Assembly: GCA_903952885.1 (NCBI GenBank)
Contig: CAJBHE010000163.1
Location: 1 to 9,351, forward strand
DNA from: an uncultured Burkholderiales bacterium
Lineage (GTDB): Bacteria > Pseudomonadota > Gammaproteobacteria > Burkholderiales > Burkholderiaceae_C
Length of the DNA stretch: 9,351 nt
Reading direction: 5' to 3'
The translations under genes and the position numbers were made by a program. This document shows, in pieces, positions 1-8,214 of this stretch (positions within the stretch are counted from its first letter, which is position 1; each line of letters starts with the position of its first letter). Below the pieces are notes generated by a model. That model was not told the origin of the DNA. It saw only the letters and a program-made list of their open reading frames with translations, and did not search any database.

Positions 1-50
1 CGACCCCCGGCGTGACAGGCCGGTATTCTAACCAACTGAACTACCACTCC
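1..50 (-). tRNA. tRNA-Asp (anticodon GUC), 3' part cut by window edge
   Basis: Read on the minus strand, the gene begins GGAGTGGTAGTTCAG at position 50 and continues through the D arm to an anticodon stem-loop of CCGGC, CTGTCAC, GCCGG. The anticodon GTC is the complement of positions 14-16. This matches the bacterial aspartate tRNA pattern. The variable loop is reached, but the T arm, the acceptor 3' strand and the CCA end lie outside the window. It is the last visible member of a three-tRNA cluster transcribed leftwards, 58 nt after tRNA-Glu, and I see no promoter of its own in the spacer. Identity is near certain; only the 3' end is unseen. Confidence 0.93.
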
Positions 51-71
51 TGATAGCTGTAACTTCTGCTC

Positions 72-87
72 GGTTGCTTCAGCAACC
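72..87 (-). other. Hairpin in the Glu-Asp tRNA spacer
   Basis: Positions 72-77 and 82-87 form a perfect 6-bp inverted repeat around a 4-nt loop. In the transcript (minus strand) it reads GGTTGC, TGAA, GCAACC. No T-run follows it in the direction of transcription, so it is not an intrinsic terminator. It lies inside the precursor linking tRNA-Glu to tRNA-Asp and may be a processing or stability element. The role is inferred. Confidence 0.5.
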
Positions 88-108
88 AAAGCCAAGTGCT
101 ATAAAACT

Positions 109-184
109 TGGCGACCCTACGGGGATTCGAACCCCGGTACTCACCGTGAAAGGGTGATGTCCTAGGCCTCTAGACGATAGGGTC
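109..184 (-). tRNA. tRNA-Glu (anticodon UUC)
   Basis: This is a complete 76-nt gene on the minus strand. The acceptor 5' strand GACCCTA (from position 184) pairs with TAGGGTC, followed by discriminator G and an encoded CCA at 109-111. The anticodon loop CTTTCAC gives UUC, and the T arm contains GGTTCGAATCC. The gene lies in the same orientation as, and downstream of, gltX, the gene for its cognate synthetase, with tRNA-Ala between them. The 57-nt spacer upstream of it carries the duplicated hairpin unit listed separately. Confidence 0.97.
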
Positions 185-195
185 AAAACCTGGAC

Positions 196-229
196 TGTTT
201 CTTTCGAAACTTGTTGTTTCTTTCGAAAC
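196..229 (-). repeat. Tandem 15-nt repeat forming two GAAA-tetraloop hairpins
   Basis: The 15-mer TGTTTCTTTCGAAAC occurs exactly at 196-210 and again at 215-229, separated by 4 nt. On the transcribed (minus) strand each copy contains GTTTC, GAAA, GAAAC: a 5-bp stem closed by a GNRA-type tetraloop. Both copies lie in the spacer between tRNA-Ala and tRNA-Glu, so they would be part of the polycistronic tRNA precursor. Neither is followed by a U tract, so termination is unlikely. The exact repetition is seen directly; a function in processing or RNA stability is inference. Confidence 0.7.
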
Positions 230-241
230 GTCTCAACATTT

Positions 242-317
<76 letters not shown>

Positions 318-336
318 GTTGGGTGTCGAGAGCAAT

Positions 337-366
337 AGTATAGCCAGATTTTCATCGCTTCGTCAA
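337..366 (-). promoter_or_regulatory. Probable sigma70 promoter of the Ala-Glu-Asp tRNA cluster
   Basis: On the minus strand a -35 box TTGACG (361-366, five of six consensus bases) is followed by an 18-bp spacer and a -10 box TATACT (337-342, five of six). Transcription would start near position 330, about a dozen bases before the first base of tRNA-Ala. The -35 box lies inside the final codons of gltX and the spacer spans its stop codon. No terminator is visible between gltX and tRNA-Ala, so read-through from gltX could also feed the cluster. Confidence 0.7.
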
Positions 367-1740
367 ACGCGCCAAAACTTTTTCTTTGCCGCAGAGCCAA
401 AGAACAGCGTCTACCGAGGGCGTTTGGGGGGTGCCCATGACCAACACGCGCACAGGCATGGCGAGCTGCGGCATTTTCAAACCTTGCTCTGTCAACACAG
501 CTTTAAATGCCGCGCTGACGTTGGACGTATTCCACTCAACCACGGCTGCAAGTTTACTGGCCAATGCATCAAGCGCAGACAAGGCAACTGGTGTGATGTG
601 TTGGGCCATATCTTCCGACAACGGCGTGACATCATGATAAAAAGCCTTGGCCCAATCAGCTAATACCAACAGGGTGTCACAACGGTCTTTGAACAAGCCA
701 CAAATGGCAGGCAATCGGTCATCGGCAGTTATGCCTAGCTTGGCAAGTTCAGCACTCACCAAAGCTGCTAATGCATCATCTGCCATCGCCTTCAAATGCT
801 GGGCGTTCACCCACTTGAGCTTTGCTTCGTCAAACTGCGCCGCACTTCGCCCCAAATGGTCGAGGTTGAACCACTCTAAGAACTGCGCGCGGCTGAAAAT
901 TTCGTCATCGCCGTGACTCCAACCCAAACGCGCCAGGTAGTTGACCATCGCGTCAGGCAAGTAGCCCTCGTCGCGGTATTGCGTGACCGCTTTGGCGCCG
1001 CTGCGCTTGCTCATCTTCTCGCCCTGCTCGTTGAGCACGGTGGGCAAGTGGGCGTAGACCGGTGTGTCTTTGCCCAGCGCTTTGAAGATGTTGATTTGGC
1101 GCGGCGTATTGTTCACATGGTCGTCACCACGGATGACGTGGGTGATGGCCATGTCGATGTCGTCCACCACCACACAAAAATTATATGTGGGCGTGCCATC
1201 GGGGCGGGCTATCACCAAGTCGTCCAACTCGTCGTTGCTGATTTCGATGCGGCCTTTGACTTTGTCTTCCCACACGACCGAGCCGCCTTGCGGGTTTTTG
1301 AAGCGCAACACAGGCTTCACGCCTTCAGGAATGACGGGCAAGGTCTTGCCTGGCTCTGGGCGCCAAGTGCCGTTGTAGCGCGGCTTTTCTTTGTTGGCCA
1401 TTTGCTGTTCGCGCAGGGCATCGAGCGCTTCGATGCTCATGTAGCAGGGGTAAACATGGCCAGCGGCTTTGAGGTCTTCCAGCACAGCCTTGTAGCGGTC
1501 CATGCGCTGCATTTGGTAGAACGGACCTTCGTCGTGGTCGAGGCCCAACCACTTCATGCCTTCGATGATGACGTCCACAGAGGCTTGGTTGGAACGCTCA
1601 AGGTCGGTGTCTTCAATGCGCAAAATAAAATCACCTCCTGTGGCGCGTGCAAAAGCCCATGGGTACAAGGCTGAGCGAATGTTGCCAAGGTGAATAAAGC
1701 CAGTGGGAGATGGCGCGAAACGGGTACGAATTTTGGTCAT
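352..1740 (-). CDS. gltX: Glutamyl-tRNA synthetase (class I)
   Basis: This cytoplasmic enzyme attaches glutamate to tRNA-Glu using ATP. The 462 residues are close to the usual bacterial length. The N-terminal Rossmann fold carries the HIGH-type signature PSPTGFIHLGN at residues 10-20, RIEDTD follows at 41-46, RGDDHVNNTPRQ at about 204-215, and the class I KMSKR loop at 242-246. The remainder is the helical anticodon-binding region. The zinc-binding insert seen in the E. coli enzyme has only one cysteine here (C99, in HVYPCYMS), so zinc binding is probably lost. The start is the ATG at 1738-1740, 13 bp after the metZ stop and without a clear Shine-Dalgarno sequence, suggesting coupling to metZ. 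It is the last protein gene of the unit, followed by the tRNA cluster that includes its substrate. A discriminating specificity is assumed, not shown. Confidence 0.97.
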   Translation of the reverse strand: MTKIRTRFAPSPTGFIHLGNIRSALYPWAFARATGGDFILRIEDTDLERSNQASVDVIIEGMKWLGLDHDEGPFYQMQRMDRYKAVLEDLKAAGHVYPCYMSIEALDALREQQMANKEKPRYNGTWRPEPGKTLPVIPEGVKPVLRFKNPQGGSVVWEDKVKGRIEISNDELDDLVIARPDGTPTYNFCVVVDDIDMAITHVIRGDDHVNNTPRQINIFKALGKDTPVYAHLPTVLNEQGEKMSKRSGAKAVTQYRDEGYLPDAMVNYLARLGWSHGDDEIFSRAQFLEWFNLDHLGRSAAQFDEAKLKWVNAQHLKAMADDALAALVSAELAKLGITADDRLPAICGLFKDRCDTLLVLADWAKAFYHDVTPLSEDMAQHITPVALSALDALASKLAAVVEWNTSNVSAAFKAVLTEQGLKMPQLAMPVRVLVMGTPQTPSVDAVLWLCGKEKVLARLTKR

Positions 1741-1753
1741 GCAGCAATCAAAA

Positions 1754-2965
1754 TCAAAGGGTATCGAGGCCGCGCAACAAGTCGGCCTTGATGTCGTCTA
1801 AATGCTCCAGACCTGCCGCCAAACGAACCATGCCTTGACCAATGCCTGCAGCTTGACGCTGGTCTTCCGACAGCTTGCCGTGCGAGGTGCTAGCAGGGTG
1901 GGTGAGCAGAGTTTTGGTGTCGCCCAAATTGGTACACAGCGAGAGCGTGCGCAAGCTGTCAAGCACATGGAAGGCTCGCGTGCGCGCTTGTTGCGGGTCA
2001 GCGGCTTTCACATCAAACGACAACACCGCACCGCCCATACCTGACATTTGCTGCATCGCCAAATCGTGTTGGGGGTGGCTGGCCAAGCCAGGGTAATACA
2101 CGCGCGACACAGCTGGATGCTGTTCAAGCCATTCGGCCATCGCGTGGGCATTCGCGCTTTGGGCACGCATGCGGATGTCCAACGTTTCCAAGCCTTTGAG
2201 TACCACCCATGCATTGAAAGGCGACAACACCATGCCGCTGTTTTTCATGACCGGTAAAAACTTTTCTTTGATCAGCTGTTCGCTGGCACACAAAGCGCCA
2301 GCCATCACGCGGCCTTGACCGTCCAAATACTTGGTGCCCGAGTGCATAACGATGTCCGACCCCATCTCCATGGGGCGCTGCAAAATGGGCGTGGCAAAAC
2401 AGTTGTCGACCGCCAGCAGAGCGCCTGCGTTGTGCGCCATGTCGGCCAAGGCGGCGATGTCGCACACCTCGGTCAAGGGGTTGGTGGGCGTCTCGGCAAA
2501 CAAGATCTTGGTATTGGGGCGAATGGCCGCTTGCCACTGAGCCAAATTGGTTTGCGACACAACGGTCGATTCCACCCCAAACCGTGCAAACTCAGAGCCA
2601 ATGAGTTTGAGGGTGGAGCCAAACATGGACTGCGAATACACCACATGGTCGCCCGCCTTCAGCAAGCTGAAAAACATCAGCATCACCGACGACATGCCTG
2701 ACGAAGTAGCCAGCGCGGCTTCAGTTCCCTCGAGTGCAGCCAATCGCATTTCAAAGCTGCTGACGGTGGGGTTGCCTGAGCGACCGTAGGTGTAGCCCTT
2801 TTCCTCACCCGCGAAGCGACGCGCCGAAGCTTCCGCCGAGGGCTGCACATAACCGCTGGTCAGGTACAGGGCTTCCGAGTTTTCACCATACTGACTGCGG
2901 TCTGCGGCCAAACGCACGGCCAAAGTTTCCAGGTGCAAATCAGGGGGCAATGGGTACTGGCTCAT
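1754..2965 (-). CDS. metZ: O-succinylhomoserine sulfhydrylase
   Basis: This is a PLP enzyme of the Cys/Met metabolism (gamma-family) group. MetZ condenses O-succinylhomoserine with sulfide to give homocysteine, the direct sulfhydrylation route to methionine. Of its 403 residues, YGRSGNPT at 60-67 is the phosphate-binding Tyr/Arg motif, D187 (in LAVDNCFATP) should hold the pyridine nitrogen, and K212 in HSGTKYLDGQGR is the Schiff-base lysine. RLAAGLEHLDDI near the C-terminus is typical of the family. The reading frame is open 24 codons further upstream, but that part overlaps the purF end; the ATG at 2963-2965 is preferred because GGAG lies 10 nt upstream and MSQYPLPP resembles family N-termini. 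The gap to purF is 7 bp. MetZ rather than MetB or a MetY-type O-acetylhomoserine enzyme is inferred from overall sequence and its place next to purF. Confidence 0.93.
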   Translation of the reverse strand: MSQYPLPPDLHLETLAVRLAADRSQYGENSEALYLTSGYVQPSAEASARRFAGEEKGYTYGRSGNPTVSSFEMRLAALEGTEAALATSSGMSSVMLMFFSLLKAGDHVVYSQSMFGSTLKLIGSEFARFGVESTVVSQTNLAQWQAAIRPNTKILFAETPTNPLTEVCDIAALADMAHNAGALLAVDNCFATPILQRPMEMGSDIVMHSGTKYLDGQGRVMAGALCASEQLIKEKFLPVMKNSGMVLSPFNAWVVLKGLETLDIRMRAQSANAHAMAEWLEQHPAVSRVYYPGLASHPQHDLAMQQMSGMGGAVLSFDVKAADPQQARTRAFHVLDSLRTLSLCTNLGDTKTLLTHPASTSHGKLSEDQRQAAGIGQGMVRLAAGLEHLDDIKADLLRGLDTL

Positions 2966-2972
2966 ACAGAAG

Positions 2973-4486
<1,514 letters not shown>

Positions 4487-4487
<1 letters not shown>

Positions 4488-4981
4488 TAGGGGAGGTACT
4501 TTCCAAAATCAGCCGGCAACACCGGCTTCAACACATGCAAAAACTGTTGCAACCATTGCGCACCTTGGGCTTGCTTCCAAGCTTCGGTCTCACGCATGGG
4601 CGTCATGCCCACCAACACGGTCACGGCCAACAAAATGACCACGCCGCGCATCAATCCAAACAAGCTTCCCAGCAAGCGGTCCAAAGGCCCAAGACCCACC
4701 GCTGAGATCAATTTCTTCACCACAAAGCTGACCAACACCGTGGCCACCAGCACCGCGACAAACACGACCACAAAGCCAGCGGCATAACGCAACATTTGGC
4801 TGCTGCCCTCCATGGGCAACCACGCGGCGGCCATTGGGGCATATATCTGCGACACATAAAACGCTGCCACCCAACCCGCCAGTGACAGCACCTCTTGCAC
4901 AATGCCGCGCCAAAGGCCCAATAAGAATGACAAGCCCAAGACGGCAAGAAGCATCCAATCTACCGCCGAAAGCAACTGCAT
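4487..4981 (-). CDS. cvpA: CvpA family inner-membrane protein
   Basis: The 164 residues are the usual family size. Four hydrophobic segments are visible, at about 7-24, 30-48, 64-88 and 101-126, so it is an integral inner-membrane protein. The family pattern is present: WRGIVQEVLSLAGWV after the first segment, and LGPLDRLLGSLFGLMRG at 97-113 before the last. The family is named for a requirement in colicin V production in E. coli and has been linked to envelope homeostasis; its molecular activity is not settled. It sits directly before purF, as in many proteobacteria, and overlaps it by one base. The gap to the upstream SPOR gene is 10 bp, with no clear Shine-Dalgarno sequence before the ATG at 4979-4981. 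Family assignment is secure; function is not. Confidence 0.93.
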
Positions 4982-4991
4982 ATTGCGCGCG

Positions 4992-5747
4992 TTACAGCGT
5001 CAAGACCTGCGGCTGCAATTGCAACTGCTTGATCTTGTTGGCCATTTTGTCGGCCTCGTCACGTTTGGTGAAAGGGCCAACGCGAACGCGAACGCGGCGA
5101 CCTTCTTTGCTCTCAATGACTTGGGTGTATGTGGTGATGCCAGCCTTTTCTAGCTTGCTGCGCGTTTCGCGCAACTTACCTTCGTCCGAAAATGTGCCCG
5201 CTTGCACCACAAAGCGAGACCCTGTGTCTTTGATGTCTGAGGACTTGTTGGCAGGTTTGGCTTCTGACTTGACTTCTGCTGGCTTAGCATTGGCTTGCGC
5301 TTCTGCCTTGACAGGCTCAGGCTTGGTTTCAGCTTTAGACACCACGGCAGCAATAGCAGTGGTTGCAGCCACAACTACTTCTGGCTTCACCTCAGCTTTG
5401 GCTTTGGCTTCGACCTTTGCATCAGGTTTTGAATCAGGCACTACCTCTTCTTTAGCGTCGAGGCCCGCAGAAGCCGACAGAGGCTTGGGCGTTGAGGTGT
5501 TAACCAAAGGCTTTGCTGTGCTGCGGTCTGGAATATCCACTGCGATGTCGACCGACACGGGGCGAGGCTGAGTGTCAAACAACAAAGGGAAAACGACCAC
5601 GCCCACCAAGACCAACACCGATGCTCCAATCAAGCGGTGACGGGCGCGGCGCCGCATGACGTCCACGCTCTCAGCAGCGCTGTTGCTGGTGTTGCCTTGA
5701 GGCTCACTAACCGATTGACCGGGCAGTCGAAACTTGAAAAAAGCCAT
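4992..5747 (-). CDS. SPOR-domain membrane protein (DedD/FtsN-like)
   Basis: The 251-residue protein has a short cytoplasmic N-terminus, a basic stretch MRRRARHR at 31-38, and one membrane segment at about 39-57, giving N-in, C-out topology. A low-complexity linker rich in Lys, Ala, Glu and Pro (about 95-170) should span the periplasm. The SPOR domain covers about 175-251: FVVQAGTFSDEGKLRE starts it and VRVRVGPFTKRDEADK is the second conserved half. SPOR domains bind denuded glycan strands of septal peptidoglycan, so a role at the division site is expected. It lies 12 bp after folC and 10 bp before cvpA, matching the E. coli folC-dedD-cvpA-purF order; by position it is the DedD equivalent, although SPOR proteins diverge too much to name it with certainty. 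Confidence 0.88.
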   Translation of the reverse strand: MAFFKFRLPGQSVSEPQGNTSNSAAESVDVMRRRARHRLIGASVLVLVGVVVFPLLFDTQPRPVSVDIAVDIPDRSTAKPLVNTSTPKPLSASAGLDAKEEVVPDSKPDAKVEAKAKAEVKPEVVVAATTAIAAVVSKAETKPEPVKAEAQANAKPAEVKSEAKPANKSSDIKDTGSRFVVQAGTFSDEGKLRETRSKLEKAGITTYTQVIESKEGRRVRVRVGPFTKRDEADKMANKIKQLQLQPQVLTL

Positions 5748-5759
5748 GTAAAAAGAGTC

Positions 5760-7058
5760 TCAGGAGCTCAAATGTGGGGCGTCTAGACGGGGAATGCCAT
5801 TGGCCAAAATTCCCCCGACCGTGAAGAACGATCCGAAGACAACAATTCTATCAGCGGGGCCTGCCGCAGCCACAGCCGCGTCCAGCGCGGCTTGTGGGTC
5901 AGCATGAGTGCTGGCTTGCACGTCTTTGCGGGTGTTGCCCGCCTGCCAAACGTCTTGCAACTGCGTGGCCTTGGCGGCACGTTCGGTCGGCAAGTCGCAA
6001 AAGTACCAATGGTCCACCAAGGGGCCCACACGTGCCAGCATGGGCGCCACGTCTTTGTCGGCCATGGCACCAAACACCACATGGGTGGTGGGATAAAAGC
6101 CCATGGCATCCAGATTTTCAGTCAGTGCCGCCACAGCGTGGGCGTTGTGCGCTACGTCAAACACCAGTGCGGGCTGGCCTGGCACGATTTGGAAGCGCCC
6201 TGGCAACTCAACCATGGCCAAACCATTGCGAATGGCTTGGGCCGTCACAGGCATTTCGCTGCGCAAAGCCTCAAGCGCGGCCAACACGCCGCTGGCATTG
6301 ACCAACTGGTTGGCCCCACGCAACGCGGGATACGCCAAACCGCTGTAGCGACGGCCACGGCCTGCCCAGCCCCACTGCTGCTTGTCGCCGGTGAAGTTGA
6401 AGTCTCTGCCAAACAGCCACAGGTCTGCGCCAATTTCGGTGGCATGGTCAATCACGCTTTGCGGCGGCACAGGGTCGCTCACGATCACGGGGCGGCCCGT
6501 GCGCATGATGCCCGCCTTCTCACGGCCAATGGTTTCGCGGTCGTGGCCCAAAAAGTCCATATGGTCCAAGTCCACGCTGGTGATGATCGAGCAGCTTGGC
6601 TCAATCACATTCACTGCATCCAAACGGCCGCCCAAGCCAACCTCAAGAATAGCAACATCCATGGGCGACGAAGCCATCAAACTCAAAATCGCCAAGGTGG
6701 TGAACTCGAAGTAAGTAAGTGACAACTCACTGTCTTGCGTTCGCGCCTCCTCGACCCGCGCAAAATGTGGCAGCAAGTCGTCGGGCTGCACAGTTTCTCC
6801 ATGCACGCGACAGCGTTCTTGGAAATGGACCAAGTGTGGCGAGGTGTAGACGCTGGGGCGATAGCCCGCCTCCAACAAACAGGCCTCCAACATGGCGCAG
6901 GTCGAGCCCTTGCCGTTGGTGCCTGCCACTGTGATGACGGGGCAATCAAACTTAAGCACCATTCGCTCCGCTACGGTGCGCACGCGCTCAAGGCCCATGT
7001 CGATGTTTTTGGGGTGCAAACGTTCGCAATGCGCGAGCCAACTGGCTAGTGAATTCAT
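5760..7058 (-). CDS. folC: Bifunctional folylpolyglutamate synthase / dihydrofolate synthase
   Basis: This Mur-ligase-family enzyme adds glutamate to dihydropteroate and then gamma-linked glutamates to tetrahydrofolate, using ATP. Its 432 residues are normal for FolC. The ATP loop is AGTNGKGST at 45-53, SVDLDHMDFLG (161-171) and LEVGLGGRLDAVN (138-150) are family motifs, and K181 in EKAGI fits the carbamylated lysine position of Mur-type ligases. The C-terminal domain has LPGRFQ (285-290) and DVAHNAHA (301-308). The start is well bounded: an in-frame TGA lies two codons before the ATG at 7056-7058. No strong Shine-Dalgarno sequence or promoter was recognised in the 55-bp gap upstream. It is the first gene of the six-gene minus-strand unit. 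In related bacteria accD often precedes folC; here a divergent gene is found instead. Confidence 0.96.
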   Translation of the reverse strand: MNSLASWLAHCERLHPKNIDMGLERVRTVAERMVLKFDCPVITVAGTNGKGSTCAMLEACLLEAGYRPSVYTSPHLVHFQERCRVHGETVQPDDLLPHFARVEEARTQDSELSLTYFEFTTLAILSLMASSPMDVAILEVGLGGRLDAVNVIEPSCSIITSVDLDHMDFLGHDRETIGREKAGIMRTGRPVIVSDPVPPQSVIDHATEIGADLWLFGRDFNFTGDKQQWGWAGRGRRYSGLAYPALRGANQLVNASGVLAALEALRSEMPVTAQAIRNGLAMVELPGRFQIVPGQPALVFDVAHNAHAVAALTENLDAMGFYPTTHVVFGAMADKDVAPMLARVGPLVDHWYFCDLPTERAAKATQLQDVWQAGNTRKDVQASTHADPQAALDAAVAAAGPADRIVVFGSFFTVGGILANGIPRLDAPHLSS

Positions 7059-7113
7059 GGCTCAATTGTCGCCCACCACTGCCGTCCTTTGGTTTGCGGC
7101 ATGATTCAGCCCT
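7059..7113. other. Divergent intergenic gap between folC and the ArsC-like gene
   Basis: These 55 bp must hold, or overlap with, the promoters of both divergent units. On the plus strand CATGAT (7100-7105) fits four of six bases of a -10 box but has no recognisable -35 partner. On the minus strand only poor matches are present. No operator palindrome was seen. The promoters may extend into the coding ends. Confidence 0.4.
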
Positions 7114-7473
7114 ATGAGCAAAACAACCATCACCGTTTACGGCATTCCCAACTGCGACAGCGTCAAAAAAGCCCGCGTCTGGCTGACCGACCATGGCGTG
7201 GACTACGTGTTTCATGATTTCAATAAACAAGGCGTGCCGCCCGAGGCCGTCGATCTATGGCTCAAGTATGAGAGCTGGGACGTACTGGTCAACCGCAAAG
7301 GCACCACATGGCGCAAGCTAGACCCAGCCTTGCAAAGCAGCGTGGTGGACAACGCTTCGGCCCAGGCCTTGATGCTGGAACACGCCAGTGTGGTGAAGCG
7401 GCCAGTCGTGGTGAAAGGTCAAACTGTGATCGTTGGCGTCAACCCAGAGACTTGGGCTAGCGTTCTAGGTTGA
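7114..7473 (+). CDS. ArsC/Spx-family thioredoxin-fold protein (YffB-like)
   Basis: This 119-residue protein belongs to the ArsC-related family. YGIPNCDSVKKARVWL at 9-24 carries the single N-terminal Cys (C14) in the CDxxKKA pattern. NRKGTTWRKLD at 60-70 and VKRPVVV at 94-100 are the other conserved blocks and closely resemble E. coli YffB. There is no second active-site cysteine as in thioredoxins. Activity is unknown for YffB; a glutathione-dependent thiol reductase role has been suggested, and true arsenate reductase function is not supported by the context because no other ars gene is present. The start is forced: an in-frame TGA at 7102-7104 and no other start codon before 7114. No Shine-Dalgarno sequence precedes it. 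Confidence 0.88.
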   Translation: MSKTTITVYGIPNCDSVKKARVWLTDHGVDYVFHDFNKQGVPPEAVDLWLKYESWDVLVNRKGTTWRKLDPALQSSVVDNASAQALMLEHASVVKRPVVVKGQTVIVGVNPETWASVLG

Positions 7474-7547
7474 GGCATTTCAACGCTGCTTTTACCGCCG
7501 CTTTACAGAGTAAGTTACGCCAAGCACTACACTTCTACCAAGTTAAA

Positions 7548-7553
7548 AAGGGA
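7548..7553 (+). promoter_or_regulatory. Ribosome binding site of the glycine-zipper gene
   Basis: AAGGGA lies 6 nt before the ATG at 7560 and is the clearest Shine-Dalgarno match in the window. It supports this start, which is also directly followed by a good signal peptide. In the 86-bp gap before the gene a TACACT (7528-7533) could be a -10 box, but no -35 element is properly spaced. Confidence 0.55.
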
Positions 7554-7559
7554 TAACCA

Positions 7560-8099
7560 ATGAAAAAAATCACCATCCAAACCATGCTGCTCACAGGCTT
7601 GGTGTCGCTCTTAGCTTCTGCTTCTGTGCAAGCTCAAGAAGTGGGCAAAGTTATTTCAAGCACTCCCATCATTCAGCAAGTCGCCGTACCACGGCAAGTC
7701 TGTAACAACCAGCAAGTCGTCACGGGAGGCCAAAAATCTGGCGCAGGTGCAGCTATGGGTGCCATTGCGGGTGGTGTCATAGGCAACCAAGTCGGAAAAG
7801 GTTCTGGCAATGCTTTGGCCACTATGGCTGGCTTGGTGGGTGGTGCGATCTTGGGTGACAACATCGAAGGCCCAGGCACAGCTGAAGTGCGCAATGTCCA
7901 AAGCTGCAGCCAGCAAATGTTCTATGAAAACCGCACCATGGCTTACAACGTGGTGTACGAGTTTGCGGGCAAGCAATACACCGTGCAAATGCCGCAAGAC
8001 CCAGGCCCTACCGTGCGTTTGCAAATCACGCCTATGGTTCCGGCCGCTAATACAAGCTACGGCAATGTGCCCCCACCCGGCTCTGCACCACGCTACTAA
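7560..8099 (+). CDS. Secreted glycine-zipper (2TM) protein of unknown function
   Basis: The protein has 179 residues. MKKITIQTMLLTGLVSLLASASVQA is a typical Sec signal peptide with predicted type I cleavage after A25; there is no lipobox cysteine, so it is probably not a lipoprotein, unlike the 17-kDa rickettsial antigen relatives. A glycine zipper at about 60-104 (GAGAAMGAIAGGVIGNQVGK, then a second half LVGGAILGDNIEG) suggests two small-residue-packed membrane helices, likely in the outer membrane or periplasm. Two cysteines remain in the mature protein (C48 and C116), flanking the zipper, and could form a disulfide. The C-terminal third (YNVVYEFAGKQYTVQMPQDPG) looks beta-rich, ending in a Pro/Gly tail. 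It is followed by a strong terminator, so it is probably monocistronic or ends the unit. Role unknown. Confidence 0.82.
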   Translation: MKKITIQTMLLTGLVSLLASASVQAQEVGKVISSTPIIQQVAVPRQVCNNQQVVTGGQKSGAGAAMGAIAGGVIGNQVGKGSGNALATMAGLVGGAILGDNIEGPGTAEVRNVQSCSQQMFYENRTMAYNVVYEFAGKQYTVQMPQDPGPTVRLQITPMVPAANTSYGNVPPPGSAPRY

Positions 8100-8135
8100 G
8101 CTAAACCACCCGCCAGTTTTGGCGCGATTCTGAAC

Positions 8136-8167
8136 CAAAAGCCGCTTTCAGCGGCTTTTGTTGTTTT
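8136..8167 (+). terminator. Rho-independent terminator after the glycine-zipper gene
   Basis: An 11-bp perfect stem (CAAAAGCCGCT at 8136-8146 with its complement at 8150-8160) encloses a 3-nt loop and is followed by a T-rich tract TTGTTTT to 8167. It lies 36 bp after the stop codon. It should separate this gene from ppnP-argG. The A-rich left arm could also allow termination from the other strand, but no gene there needs it. Confidence 0.88.
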
Positions 8168-8214
8168 GGGTCACCTAAAATCTATGGTTTTGCAATTCAT
8201 ACCGAGCGCACACC

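Noticed and set aside
913..1674. Open frame of 253 codons antisense to gltX
   Set aside because: A shadow of the gltX codon bias with no recognisable motif or ribosome binding site.
5079..5096. Three tandem copies of AACGCG
   Set aside because: They encode alternating Arg-Val in a conserved SPOR-domain beta strand; protein constraint explains the repetition.
4834..5571. Open frame of 245 codons antisense to the SPOR gene and the start of cvpA
   Set aside because: Its Ser/Thr/Ala-rich content is the complement of the Lys/Ala/Glu linker; it crosses the border between two well-supported genes.
7114..7473. Arsenate reductase belonging to an arsenic resistance operon
   Set aside because: The protein is closer to the YffB branch, and no arsenic regulator, transporter or other ars gene is adjacent.
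7469..7484. Possible terminator at the end of the ArsC-like gene
   Set aside because: The stem has only 5 mostly weak pairs with a 6-nt loop, and the T-run is short and displaced.
8111..8124. Small hairpin CGCCA-GTTT-TGGCG before the main terminator
   Set aside because: It is only 5 bp with no T tract; the strong terminator 12 bp further on accounts for transcription ending here.
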